From contig NZ_PJAU01000054.1 in assembly GCF_002836255.1 (NCBI RefSeq), positions 124,001-188,000 of the forward strand: a DNA stretch of 64,000 nucleotides, written 5' to 3'. The notes below the pieces were generated by a model that was not told where the DNA came from, ran no database searches, and was given only the letters and a program-made list of their open reading frames with translations. A program made the translations under genes and the position numbers. Shown in pieces: positions 37,055 to 48,100 of the stretch; the first letter of the stretch is position 1, and every line of letters begins with the position of its first letter. This stretch comes from Colwellia sp. 75C3. GTDB taxonomy: Bacteria > Pseudomonadota > Gammaproteobacteria > Enterobacterales > Alteromonadaceae.

Positions 37055-40000
37055 ATGAAATTTTTCTATTCTTTATCTATCTTCTTTCTAGTGAACTTAT
37101 GTTTCAGCCAATTTTCTCACGCTCAACTCAGTAATGATCTTTTTTCTCCTGTTATTTATCCCGCAGAAGCTAACGATCGTTTAGAAAATAAATCAATCAA
37201 TGAATTAGCCCAAGATGATAAAGGATTCATCTGGGTTGGTACTCGAAGAGGTTTATTTAGGTTCGATGGTTACGATTACAAAAAAATATTGTTTGTTAGT
37301 TCAAAATTTGATTTTTCTACAATATATGTCCGTGCATTGTTAGTCGACGGAGATACATTATGGGTAGGAACTATGTCTGATGGCATGTTTCGCCTCAACC
37401 TAAATACTTATCAAGTTACTCAATACATTAACGACGACTCAAACTCATCTTCAATTGCTGGAAAACAAGTGAATGATTTTGCCATTGATAATAAGGGAAA
37501 ACTTTGGATCGCGACAAATAAAGGTTTGGAGACGTTCGATAAACAACAAACTTTCTCTCATTATCTTTCAGTTGAAAAGCCGGATGAATATTATTTTAAT
37601 CACTTACTTGACGTTGAGTTTGACTCCCAAAATAGATTATGGATATCTTCAGGTAAAGGATTGGCATTATTTGATGAAGTAAAACAGGGGTTTAGTCTAT
37701 TTTATCAGGAAAAAACAGCTGAAAATAATGAACAGTTATTCAGTAATCATACTCTTTTAAAAAATGTAATTGTCAGAAAAATTTTTATTGCACGCGATAA
37801 ACGTATTTGGTTAGCCACACAGAAAAAAGGTAATTATATTATTGAGCTAGATAATATTGATCAGATTGAAAGTGCGACTGTTATCAAATTACCACTAGAT
37901 AATCCAAAGCAAATGAAAATTAATACGACTATAGCGCAACCTTCAGATAATGAAATTTGGATCAGCGGCTTTTCAGGAATAGAAATTAGGGATTCTCATT
38001 CAGGGGCGTTGCTTAAGGTATTAAAAAGTAACTTGTTGGACAAATACAGTTTGAGTAACGACTTTGTCAATGCAATGTTGGTATCACAATCGGGATTAAT
38101 ATGGTTAGGTGTTAAAGATTCTGGTTTACATTATTTTAATCAACATAATGAAGGCATTAAACGCGTTAATACTTTTTTACCGCAATTAAAAAATATATTT
38201 GATAGTTATATTAGTCAGGTGATCAAACTATCAAAATATGAAATATTGGTCATATCTAAGAATAAAATACTGCGCATAAACTTGCAGGCAGGAGATAGTC
38301 ATCAATTAGTAGGGGCTGATTTTAAAGAGATTGGTCAGATTACCAGTGCTATTTTGACGGATGATGGTGCCATTTTTTTAGGCGCTAAAAGTGGCGAGTT
38401 ATTTCAATATTCACAAGAAAAAGAAGAATTAATAAATGTTTCTATTTCACTAAGCAAAACTTTTACGGAAGGGATCACGCTGCTTGCACAATCAAACACA
38501 GGGGTATGGATAGCACAAGCCAATCGATTACATCATCTTAATTTAAAAAAACTAAAACTTGAAAGTGTTATTAATCAGGATGGTTCAGAATTTTTAGCCT
38601 TCATCAAATCATTGACTGTTGATAAGAATGGTCAACTATGGATTGGAACAAATAATGGTCTAGGAATAATAACCATCGATAGTTTAACTATTAAAATTTA
38701 CTCTAAGGAGCTTAATACCCAAGGGACACTATCGAATAATTACATTAACCAAGTTATTGAAGACAATGATGGAAATATTTTCATTAATACTCGCTCAGGT
38801 ATTAATAAGCTAATTAATCAAACAGGTAAGCAACTTCAATTTACATCTTTTGCACAAATGGCAACAGATAAAACCCCTCATGACGAAATGCTTTTTTCTA
38901 GCTCAGACTCAACTTACTGGTATGGCCCGCGTTTTCATTTAAGTGCAGATGGAGATATTTTGTCTGAGCAGGATGTTGCCGATGGTCTGTTAAATAGTCA
39001 AAGAGGAAAGTCCATATTGGCTATTGGAGAGGAAAGAATTTTATTTGCTTCTTCCGGCTTATTAATCTTTGAGCCAAAAAAGATAACACCATGGATATTC
39101 CAGCCTAATATTGTCGCTACCAATATTACTATAGGTGATAAAGAAGTGCCTTTTGGCGTGGTGAAAAAAGGTATTCATTTAGCGCCAGCGGATGACGAAT
39201 TTTCTGTTAGATTCTCAGCTTTAGATTTCACCAGCCCTAACAACAATGACTATCGCTATAAGTTAGAAGGCTACGATGATACATGGGTGGAGACGCCTAC
39301 AGATGTTAGGCAAGCCAAATATACATCTCTCAGCCCTGGTACATACACTTTACTGCTTGATGGAAGTAACCGAAAAGGTATTTGGACTAATCCCCCTATG
39401 AGAATAAAAGTTATAGTAGAGGCTAAGTTTTATCAAACGATCTGGTTTAGGCTGGCAATATTAATGCTTTTTACCTTTTCTCTTTATCTTCTTTTTCAGT
39501 GGCGATTAAAAGCGATTAGATTAAGCGAGCGGAAGGAACATGAGAAAAGAGAAGCTATTCAAAAAGCCGAAATGATAACAGAGCTAATGGAACAAAAAAA
39601 TAGGATGTTAGCTGACGTGACTCATGATCTTAGGACGCCATTGACCACCATAAAAATGCAGTTAGAAGCACTTGAAGATGGCGTGTTACAACACAGCGAA
39701 AAATCTTATAATTCATTACAGAAAAAGCTAGGCAATTTAAATAAAATGGTAGGCGATCTTTATCAGCTTTCGTTAGTCGAAACAGGGGCGTTCACACTGA
39801 ATAAACAAGATCATGTTATCAATCATATATTGTTAGAGGCTATTGAATCTTTTCAACCGCTGGCTAAAAAAGCAGGTCTATTACTTAGCTTTACTTCTTC
39901 AACGGTAAAAGAATTGGAAGTGAATTTTGATTCGGATCGTTTAAGCCAAGTGTTTAATAACTTGTTGAAAAACAGTATTCGTTATTCTGATCCACAAGGG

Positions 40001-40267
40001 TGCATTAACGTACTATTGTCTGTTGAAAGTGAAAATGTTGTTATATCATTTGAAGATAGCTCGCCTGGTGTTGAAGACAAGGAGTTACCCTTATTATTTG
40101 ATCGTTCTTATCAAGCGGATGCTACTCGCAACCGTTCAACGAATAGCTCAGGATTAGGACTTTCAATCGTGAGCTCTATTATCAATGCACACGATGGAAA
40201 GGTTACGGCACAATGTTCTAGTCTGGGTGGTATAAAAATTGTGATTATGTTTCCGATAATAAATTAG
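37055..40267 (+). CDS. Beta-propeller (Reg_prop) Y_Y_Y sensor histidine kinase
   Basis: 1070 residues. Signal peptide about 1-24. About 30-700 is a string of two-component regulator propeller repeats (DDKGFIWVGTRRGLFRFDGYDY, NKGKLWIATNKGLETFD, KNGQLWIGTNNGLGII). A Y_Y_Y domain follows (about 715-780, ending SPGTYTLLLDGSNRKGIW), then one membrane helix (about 795-815). The kinase has the DHp His857 in VTHDLRTPLTT, the N box NNLLKNSIRYSD (about 967) and the G2 box SSGLGLSIVSSI. There is no fused receiver, unlike Bacteroidetes hybrid kinases. It probably senses a periplasmic ligand and phosphorylates the OmpR-type regulator at 40963. Confidence 0.93.
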   Translation: MKFFYSLSIFFLVNLCFSQFSHAQLSNDLFSPVIYPAEANDRLENKSINELAQDDKGFIWVGTRRGLFRFDGYDYKKILFVSSKFDFSTIYVRALLVDGDTLWVGTMSDGMFRLNLNTYQVTQYINDDSNSSSIAGKQVNDFAIDNKGKLWIATNKGLETFDKQQTFSHYLSVEKPDEYYFNHLLDVEFDSQNRLWISSGKGLALFDEVKQGFSLFYQEKTAENNEQLFSNHTLLKNVIVRKIFIARDKRIWLATQKKGNYIIELDNIDQIESATVIKLPLDNPKQMKINTTIAQPSDNEIWISGFSGIEIRDSHSGALLKVLKSNLLDKYSLSNDFVNAMLVSQSGLIWLGVKDSGLHYFNQHNEGIKRVNTFLPQLKNIFDSYISQVIKLSKYEILVISKNKILRINLQAGDSHQLVGADFKEIGQITSAILTDDGAIFLGAKSGELFQYSQEKEELINVSISLSKTFTEGITLLAQSNTGVWIAQANRLHHLNLKKLKLESVINQDGSEFLAFIKSLTVDKNGQLWIGTNNGLGIITIDSLTIKIYSKELNTQGTLSNNYINQVIEDNDGNIFINTRSGINKLINQTGKQLQFTSFAQMATDKTPHDEMLFSSSDSTYWYGPRFHLSADGDILSEQDVADGLLNSQRGKSILAIGEERILFASSGLLIFEPKKITPWIFQPNIVATNITIGDKEVPFGVVKKGIHLAPADDEFSVRFSALDFTSPNNNDYRYKLEGYDDTWVETPTDVRQAKYTSLSPGTYTLLLDGSNRKGIWTNPPMRIKVIVEAKFYQTIWFRLAILMLFTFSLYLLFQWRLKAIRLSERKEHEKREAIQKAEMITELMEQKNRMLADVTHDLRTPLTTIKMQLEALEDGVLQHSEKSYNSLQKKLGNLNKMVGDLYQLSLVETGAFTLNKQDHVINHILLEAIESFQPLAKKAGLLLSFTSSTVKELEVNFDSDRLSQVFNNLLKNSIRYSDPQGCINVLLSVESENVVISFEDSSPGVEDKELPLLFDRSYQADATRNRSTNSSGLGLSIVSSIINAHDGKVTAQCSSLGGIKIVIMFPIIN

Positions 40268-40282
40268 ATAGATTGCTACCCG

Positions 40283-40315
40283 TAATATATCACTGCATAT
40301 TTCATTGCTAAGATG
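40283..40315 (+). promoter_or_regulatory. Tandem 11-bp motif, site 1 (before PEP-CTERM gene)
   Basis: TAATATATCAC-TGCATATTTCA-TTGCTAAGATG reads as three 11-bp units; the middle one shares TGCATATT with sites 2 and 3. It ends 60 bp before the PEP-CTERM gene start. Weaker than the other two sites. Confidence 0.45.
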
Positions 40316-40375
40316 TGTTTCATATTATAAACACTATTTACTAAAATGAAGAAAAGTGATTGAAAGGAAATTAAA

Positions 40376-40959
40376 ATGAAGTTTACATTATTAAAAAAGG
40401 TCGTTGCAACGGTACTATTGTCAGTTAGTAGTTTAGCTAATATTGCAAATGCAGGTCTCATTATTGACACCGAGGGGCAGCTAATCGGTGCGACGGATAT
40501 TTTGATTGATAATGAATTATATAATGTTTCTTTCATAGATGGAAAATGCGCCGAAATTTTTACTGATTGTGATGATGTAGATGATTTCTTGTGGTCGAAT
40601 ATTGATCAAGCCTACGACGCTGCTAATGCCCTTTTGGATCAGGTGTTCATTGATACCGTTTTAGGTTCTTTCGATATATCACCAGAGTTGATTTTCGGCT
40701 GTGATAGCGAAGTAGTGTGTGAGGTTTACACGGTATTTACTGATTTAAGTGAGATAAAAGTTATACCAAGAAGAAATGATACGAGTGTAAGATATATGCG
40801 ACAACACACTATTTTCCTGCTGTACGCTGTAAATACAAGAGAACATGAAGACTTGGTTTTTGCAAAATGGAGTAAAAGGTTGAAGTACCTGAACCAACCA
40901 CATTTGCTATTTTTGCAATAGGAATGATGGGTTTAGTATCACGCAGGTTTAAGAGATAA
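40376..40959 (+). pseudogene. PEP-CTERM surface protein with frameshifted sorting tail
   Basis: The gene starts MKFTLLKKVVATVLLSVSS with a signal peptide (about 1-26, ends ANA), then GLIIDTEGQLIGATDILIDNELYNVSF, typical of exosortase substrates. The frame as read gives 181 residues to 40921 and lacks the sorting tail. In the next frame, from about 40879 to the TAA at 40957-40959, the DNA encodes VPEPTTFAIFAIGMMGLVSR followed by RFKR, a complete PEP-CTERM signal. One missing base in the A-run near 40873-40878 would restore the fusion. It is therefore a recent frameshift, a phase-variable tract or a sequencing error. AAGGAAA precedes the ATG. The tail ends three bases before the response regulator gene. 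Confidence 0.8.
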
Positions 40960-40962
40960 CAA

Positions 40963-41640
40963 ATGAATAAACAAACCATATTAATCGTTGAAGATGACGT
41001 TGAAATTGCTGAGCTAGTTACCTTGTATCTGGAAGCCGCTGATTATCAAGTGAAGTGGTTTGATGATGGCATTGGTGCTGTTGAATGGGCACAGAAAAAT
41101 AAACCTAACCTTATCCTCTTGGATTTAGATCTTCCGGTTAAACAAGGCTTAGATGTTTGTAAAGAAGTGAGATGTTTTTCTGATATTCCTATTATCATGA
41201 CGACAGCAAAGGTAGAAGAAATCGACAGGCTTGTTGGTTTAGATATTGGTGCTGATGATTATGTATGTAAGCCGTATAGCATTAAAGAGCTCGTTGCTAG
41301 AGTTAAAGTTAATTTACGACGTATGAAAAAATTTGAGCCTCAATCGCAACTCAGTGGTTTAGTGGTTGACAAAAAAAGCTTTAAAATTACTTATAAAAGT
41401 AACTGTATTGAGCTTACCGCAATTGAGTTTGCTTTATTTAATTTACTTTATACAAACCCCAATCATATATATTCACGTAGTAAAATTATGGACTTGGTTT
41501 ATCAAGATTATCGTGATGTGTCGGATCGAACGGTTGATAGCCATATACGAAATATGCGTAAAAAATTCAAAGCACTATCTATTGAAAATGACGTTATTCG
41601 CTCTATCTATGGCGCAGGTTATAAGTTCGAACCACTCTAA
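40963..41640 (+). CDS. OmpR-family response regulator
   Basis: 225 residues. Receiver domain 1-115 with acidic pocket Glu10/Asp11/Asp12, phospho-acceptor Asp54 in LILLDLDLP, Thr in IIMTTAK and Lys in YVCKPYS. C-terminal winged helix (about 128-225: LTAIEFALFNLLYTNPNHIYSRSKIMDLVY, VDSHIRNMRKKF, SIYGAGYKF). Probable partner of the propeller kinase 0.7 kb upstream and of the 11-bp tandem sites in this block. Only three bases follow the frameshifted PEP-CTERM tail, so the two are likely co-transcribed. Confidence 0.95.
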   Translation: MNKQTILIVEDDVEIAELVTLYLEAADYQVKWFDDGIGAVEWAQKNKPNLILLDLDLPVKQGLDVCKEVRCFSDIPIIMTTAKVEEIDRLVGLDIGADDYVCKPYSIKELVARVKVNLRRMKKFEPQSQLSGLVVDKKSFKITYKSNCIELTAIEFALFNLLYTNPNHIYSRSKIMDLVYQDYRDVSDRTVDSHIRNMRKKFKALSIENDVIRSIYGAGYKFEPL

Positions 41641-41689
41641 AAGTAAAACATAAACTAAATAGTCACCTCTATTTGAATTTATTCCCTCC

Positions 41690-41711
41690 TGCATCTTCAC
41701 TGCATATTGTT
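41690..41711 (+). promoter_or_regulatory. Tandem 11-bp motif, site 2 (before stand-alone DHp gene)
   Basis: TGCATCTTCAC followed directly by TGCATATTGTT. Preceded by TCCCTCC, as at site 3. It lies 50 bp before the start codon. The 11-bp period of direct repeats is typical of OmpR-family operators. Confidence 0.6.
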
Positions 41712-41761
41712 ATGTTCTAATACACATTCGTTAATTCATTGTAAAGATTACCTGTGTACCC

Positions 41762-42034
41762 ATGAGAAAAATACAGCCACAAAATTCACAGTCGCTTTTT
41801 AATTCAGCATCAATGTTAGAAGCTGAAAATGTAGATCAAAAAAATCAACTGTTTCTAAATAAAGTTTCTCATGAGCTAAGAACCCCCCTATCAGTTATAA
41901 AAATGTACGTTGAGTCAATTGAGGATGGAATGTATGAAAATAATAAAATTGTTTTTCAAAGCCTTAGAGGGAAATTTAAAGAATTTGAAATGCTAATAGA
42001 TGACATGGTCAAAGAAGAAAAAGAAAATAAATAA
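41762..42034 (+). CDS. Stand-alone histidine-kinase DHp (HisKA) domain protein
   Basis: 90 residues. A HisKA dimerisation and phosphotransfer domain with His37 in VSHELRTPLSVIKMYVESIEDGMY; no HATPase domain, membrane segment or sensor follows. It resembles the DHp domain of the adjacent propeller kinase (both have RTPL..IKM..E..EDG and a downstream SL..K pattern). The start codon lacks a good ribosome site. It could be a truncated remnant, a phosphotransfer partner or a decoy that modulates the kinase or regulator; the promoter with its own tandem motif favours a functional gene. Confidence 0.75.
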   Translation: MRKIQPQNSQSLFNSASMLEAENVDQKNQLFLNKVSHELRTPLSVIKMYVESIEDGMYENNKIVFQSLRGKFKEFEMLIDDMVKEEKENK

Positions 42035-42040
42035 TCCCTC

Positions 42041-42062
42041 TGCATATTCACTGCATATTGTT
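42041..42062 (+). promoter_or_regulatory. Tandem 11-bp motif, site 3 (before giant surface protein)
   Basis: TGCATATTCAC followed by TGCATATTGTT, preceded by TCCCTC. It starts seven bases after the stop codon of the DHp gene and ends 113 bp before the giant gene's start. Near-identical to site 2. Confidence 0.65.
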
Positions 42063-42175
42063 TTTATATCATTTCTGTTACTTAGGGTAACATCAAAAAA
42101 TTGCCTCCTAAACCAGCCGAAATATCAATAATGTTTAAATTTAAAATAAGAAAAATAAAAAGAGTGATAAATAGT

Positions 42176-45100
42176 ATGAATACAAAAATGCCAATATTAT
42201 TCATTATAATAACCCTATTATTGAGTTCAAATACTGCAAATGCTTGTAGTAATACCATTACGGTAACAAATAACGGGGACAGCGGCGCAGGCACTTTACG
42301 TCAAGCGCTACTAGATGTCTGTGATTCAGGCAGTATCGGTTTTAATGACGATTTCACTATTCATTTTCAAAGCACTTTAACTGTTGACAAAAGTGTAAGC
42401 ATTGATGGTTTAAGCCAAAAAGTGATTATTAGTGGTGATAGTGACGGTGATAATACTGCAGATATTAGTCATATAAAAATTAACGGTGGTTTAAGTGTTA
42501 ACCTGAAAAATTTAATTCTTGAACGAGGTTATGGTTATGGAACTAGCACAGGTTCATCCATTACCAATAAAAGTGGCAGTGACTTATTAATAGAAAAATC
42601 AACCTTTCGATATAATGATGGCACTCATGTTGGCTCTATTCTCATTGATTCAACCAGTACCTTAACCATTAAAGACAGCCTTTTTGAACAAAATGATGGT
42701 GATAGAGGCGCTGCAGTATTTGCCTCATCAGGAACAGTGAAAATCATTAATACCACAATGGTCGGGAATATTGGGCGAGAACCTGGAAGAGTTATTTTAG
42801 GTAGTGCTAGTAGTGATGTAACAGTAATTAATAGCATCATTTGGGGCGAAGACTCAACACAGGACCAATGTAAGGCTGAGGGAGCTTTACAGACAAGCAA
42901 CAGCTCAATCGACGACGCTAGTTGTGGTGTCTCAAAGATAACACTAAATTTTTATGATTATAACAATGGAGATTATCGACCTATTCCAACTAGCTTATTG
43001 GTCGATAGCGGTAGCTCTTCTGAGTGGACTAGTGGTGATACTGACTTTACTGGAGAACAGCGTTTATTAGGTGCTGCTATCGACATTGGTGCTTATGAGT
43101 ATAATGAAGATTTAGACTTTGACAATGATGGCGTCATTGGCACGGCAGATTTATGTCCGGCAAGTATCATCGGCTGGGTCGCTGATGAGGCAACGGATGC
43201 CAATCACGATGGTTGTAAAGATTATGAAGAAGGCGATTTTGATGACGATGGTATTTTGAATGATAATGATCTAGAGCCATATGTCGCCTGTACCAAAGCG
43301 TTCGTAGTTACCAGTGCTGCAAGCAGTGGCGATGATACCTTAAGTTATGCATTGCTTAACATTTGCCCAGGAAATGGCAGCGATAATACCATTACTTTCA
43401 ACTTGATTGGTGATACTGAAATTAACCTGGCAAATCGTTTATCGATTGAACAGGATTTAGTTATCGATGGTGCAAGTGTTGTTACCATTAGTGGTGATAG
43501 CGATAGTGACGGCTATTCAGACAAACAAATTTTTAAAGTTTTTTCGGGTCACGACGTTGTAATTAAGGGGTTGAGTTTTATTGATGGTGGCGGTACACAA
43601 TCCGTCGGGGGGGCTATCGCTAATTACGGAAATTTAACTATTGAGCAGTCAATCTTCGATGCTAATTATGTAACGGGTTGGGGTGGCGCAATAGTAAATA
43701 GTAGCACTGGTGTACTCACAGTAACGCAGAGTCAGTTTTTGAATAACGGTACGACCTCTGCCGATAACGGTGGCGGTGACGGTGGCGCTATTAATAACGC
43801 GGGTGAATTAAGCGTAGATCGCAGCCTGTTCCAATCAAACACTACAGTTAAAGCGGGCGGTGCGATTCGTAATAAAGCAACCATGACGATCACTAACTCC
43901 ATTTTTGTAGAAAACCAAACTGACAATGGCAACGGCGGCGCTATTTATGCTGATTCTACAGCCGTTTCAACAACATTAATTAACAATACATTTTATAACA
44001 ATGAATCATTCTCTGGCAGTGATGCTATTCATGTCGCTGGTGGTCTGTTTAGTTTAAGCAATAACATCACTTATGGACATGTCGGGACTGATTGTGCGGG
44101 TACATTAACAACGAATAACAGTAACTGGATTGAAGACGGCAGTTGTAACGCACCTTATTCGGGTGACCCAAAGTTACTAGACCCAGCCAATGGTGATTAT
44201 AGTTTAGCAGTAGACAGTGGCGCAGTAGATGCGGGTACTGATACCGGACTTAATACAGATTTTAAAGGTCTATTTCGTTCTTTCCCTGAGACTACTGATC
44301 TTGGTGCTTATGAGCTAATCGACATATCGACTGAACAAACATTCTTGGCTGCAGGTGCTACCACTAGCTGTGTTATTTTTGATAATGATGTGCAATGTTG
44401 GGGTAATACCTCACTGATTTCCTCCATTCCTGATTTAACAAATCCCTATTATTTATCCATAAACGAATCTACAACAAATGCTTGTGCACTAGATGATAAT
44501 GGTGTGAGTTGTTGGGGGGATAATACTGATATTAATGATGCACCTGAGTTAACTAACCCTTCTCAAGTAGCAATGAATGCTTTACACGCGTGTGCTGTTG
44601 ATGACAGCGGAGTGAGTTGCTGGGGACCAGATTCAGAACTTGAAGCAACAACGGTACCTGCCTTAATCTCGCCACTAAAAATCACTGTTGGTGATGGTTT
44701 TTCGTGTGCCTTAGATGAAGTTAGTGCTGATCAAACGGAGGTTAATTGTTGGGGCTCTGATACTGATATTATTAATAACATACCGACCTTAAGTAACCCT
44801 ACGGTATTAGGCTCTGGAAAAACATATGCCTGTGCACTTGATGATGCTGGTGTTAAGTGCTGGGGAAATAACGATTCTGGACAAACAGATATTCCTGCAT
44901 TGAATAACCCAACGCATCTATTTGTTGGTAATGTAAATGCCTGTGTTGTTGATGATACGGGGTTGGTTTGTTGGGGTAACAATATCTTTGGCCAAGTCAT
45001 CGATAAGCCTACGTTAAATAAAGCTGTACAAGTTGTTTTTGGCGCTTATCACATTTGCGCATTAGATACTGAGCAAGGTGTCGTTTGTTGGGGGTATAGT

Positions 45101-48100
45101 AGTCACGGACAAGCAACTGTACCTAACCTAGATTATCACGCGAGTAGCGTTAATTTATTGAGCTTGAATTACCGACCCACAGAAAACGAGTCTTTTTCAT
45201 ACTCTATTGCCGATAGACTGAGTGATTTTTCATCTACACCGGTGAACTATACAATAGTGCCGAATGGCACAGAGATTTTTACGATTGATAGTAACGGTGT
45301 TATCAGTGGTATTGGTGATTATGAAAGCAGCAATGGGCAATATGATATTGAAGTACTGGTTACTAATAGTGATGGTTCAACAATTAGTATCACCATAACA
45401 ATCGACGTTGAAAATGTTGATGATGCACCTTCTTTTGTAATCACTGAGTTAAGTATTGATGAGAACAAAAATGAAAATTCTGTCGTCGGTACAATTGAAG
45501 CCTATGCCGATGTGGGTAATGCCACAGATGTACTAATTTTTAGTGTTGAGTCAGGTAATGAACATGGTGTTTTTAAAATAGATTCGAGCAGCGGTGAAGT
45601 TAAAGTTGCTAAAAACAATGCGCTAGATTATGAATTACAAAGCAGTTATGAATTGGCTATTAAAGTAGTCGATGATGAAGCTCGCGCAACAACCGAAACT
45701 ATTTCGATAAATATTAATGATCTCGATACGCCCAATGAGCTATTAAGTGGCTCACTGAGTGGCTCATCATCACTCGATTTAATTCAACAATTTACCGGAG
45801 AAACAGCTGAAAACCAATTATCTTGGAACGTAGCATCAGCCGGTGATTTTAACAATGATGGTTTAGATGATGTGATTTTTGGTGCGCCATTTGACAGTAC
45901 CAATGGCGAGAATGCGGGCAAAATTTATGTGGTTTTTGGGAAAGCCAGTGGTGCATTATCTACTTTAACAGACGTGACTAGCGGCATTGCTGGCTTTGCA
46001 CTTTACGGTGAGAATGCCGGTGATTTGGCCGGTTTTTCCGTAACTGGAGGTGGTGATGTGAATGGCGATGGCATTGACGATATTGCCATTGGTGCACCTT
46101 ATGCCAGTGATGTTACCAATAGCTTTACTCACGCAGGACGAGCTTACGTTATTTTTGGTAGTGAAACACCGCCATCAACACTTTTGTTATCCGATATTGC
46201 TGATGGGTCAAACAATGCCGGTTTCATGATGCATTCAAACAGTCATTATGATTATTCTGGCGGATCTGTGAGTTTAGGCGATGTTAACGGTGACGGTAAA
46301 GCTGATGTGATTATTGGCGAGCCCTTGGAACATAAAAGCATATTAATTGAGGACTTTAATGACCCTATTTTAGAAGATGCGACATCCTATTATTACCAAA
46401 ATGTAGACGGGGGTGTTACTCGATTCTCTGACTATGCCGAGCTTGCTGGTCTGAATGACTATGACGGCCTTTTTGCTTTTAATCCTGCTTATGTTTACGT
46501 CGTTTTTGGAAAAAACAATGGCGCAACTGTTAATCTACTTGAAACTAAAGATAACGGCGATGCCCGTGGTTTTGCTATTTATCGAGAAGAAAATATATCA
46601 TGGGAAGGGAGTACAGGATTAACCGCTGGTTTTGCTATCAGTGACCAAAATGGCGATGGTTTGGTTGATATTGCCTTAATGAATAATGCAGCCACAAGTG
46701 GAACGTTTATATTCGGCAGCAATACAACACAAAGCATGGATCTAGGTACTGCCGTAAAAGGAGATGACTATAGCCATTGGTCGTCAGGTGAAACGAATGA
46801 AACAAGCTTTTTATCTTACGATGGTTCCACTAATACTATCGTTGTTAATGTTGGTTTGGCTTTTATCAATGATAGCGTTGGTGATATAAATGCTGACGGT
46901 ATTGATGACTTTCTAGTGATAGAACCCGATAAAGGAAGATTCCCCGATTGGGAGCACCCTAGATCTTACCTGTTTTTTGGTACCGCTGATAAATCTGACC
47001 GCCAGGCAACTGATTTAGTGAATGGTGTTGGCGGGTTTATGATTGAAGACGATTATTCCAATAATTCATTTAATGACAATGTAGCGGCTAAAGCTAGTGC
47101 AGCAGGCTTGGGTGATATCAATGGCGATGGTTATGATGACTTTATGCTCGGTGATGCAGCAACGAAGAGTGTTTTTATTATTTATGGTAAATCGGATACC
47201 GACATTATTAAATTGTCTGACATCGTTAATAACCAAGGGGGTTATCTGTTAGAAGGTGCTAATGGTGATTCGTTAGGATATTTTGCAGCCAAGGCCGGTG
47301 ATGTAAACGGCGATGGTATCGCTGATTTCATCTTGTCGAGCCGAAACTCGGATAGTTTAGATGGCATTGATAATAATACCGGCCGTGCTTATTTGTTATT
47401 TGGGCAAGGTCTAGAAGTTACTCAATGGGGAACGGTCGATGCCGATAAATTATTGGGCACGTCAGCTGACGACAGATTAAGTACAGGGCTTGCCGACGAT
47501 GTATTAGTAGGTAATGGCGGCGCAGATGTTTTATATGCCGGGGCTGGTGACGACAGCATTAGCATTAGTGATGGTTCATTTGTCCGTATTGATGGTGGTT
47601 CGGGTTTTGATACGCTTATTTTTGATGGTGCAGATTTCGATTTAGATCTAACCAGTGCACCAGAGCGTGTACGTGGTATTGAAATATTTAATATTACTGG
47701 CAGTGGCGATAACCAATTGTCATTAGTAAAAACGGCTGGTTCATTAGGGCGAGTCATTGTTATTGGTGATACTGGTGATCGTTTATTAGCGCTAGACCAA
47801 CTCTGGGTTCAAGACGGCTCTGAAGCCTATTTAGGAACACAATTTAAACGTTACACTGATGGTACAGCCATCATGTTAGTACACCCTGATGTTTGGGTGG
47901 GTATTAATACCGTTCCGCAAGTTCACGATGCAAGCTTTTACATAACAGAAACAGCTGTTGAAGGTGATGTTGTAGGGCAAGTTGTCGCTTCAGACGCTGA
48001 TTATGGTGACGTGCTTAGTTATCGTTTATTCGGCAATATTGGTGATACTTTCGCAATTGACCAAAGCGGTGAAATTACCGTACTAAATGAAGCAGGTGTT

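Noticed and set aside
41366..41653. Alternative frame inside the response regulator gene
   Set aside because: It is a shadow of the winged-helix coding frame.
43580..45130. CWG and glycine-rich repeats considered as a CRISPR-like or DNA-level repeat array
   Set aside because: The repetition is at protein level (beta-helix and RCC1-like units) with diverged codons, and no constant DNA repeat with unique spacers is present.
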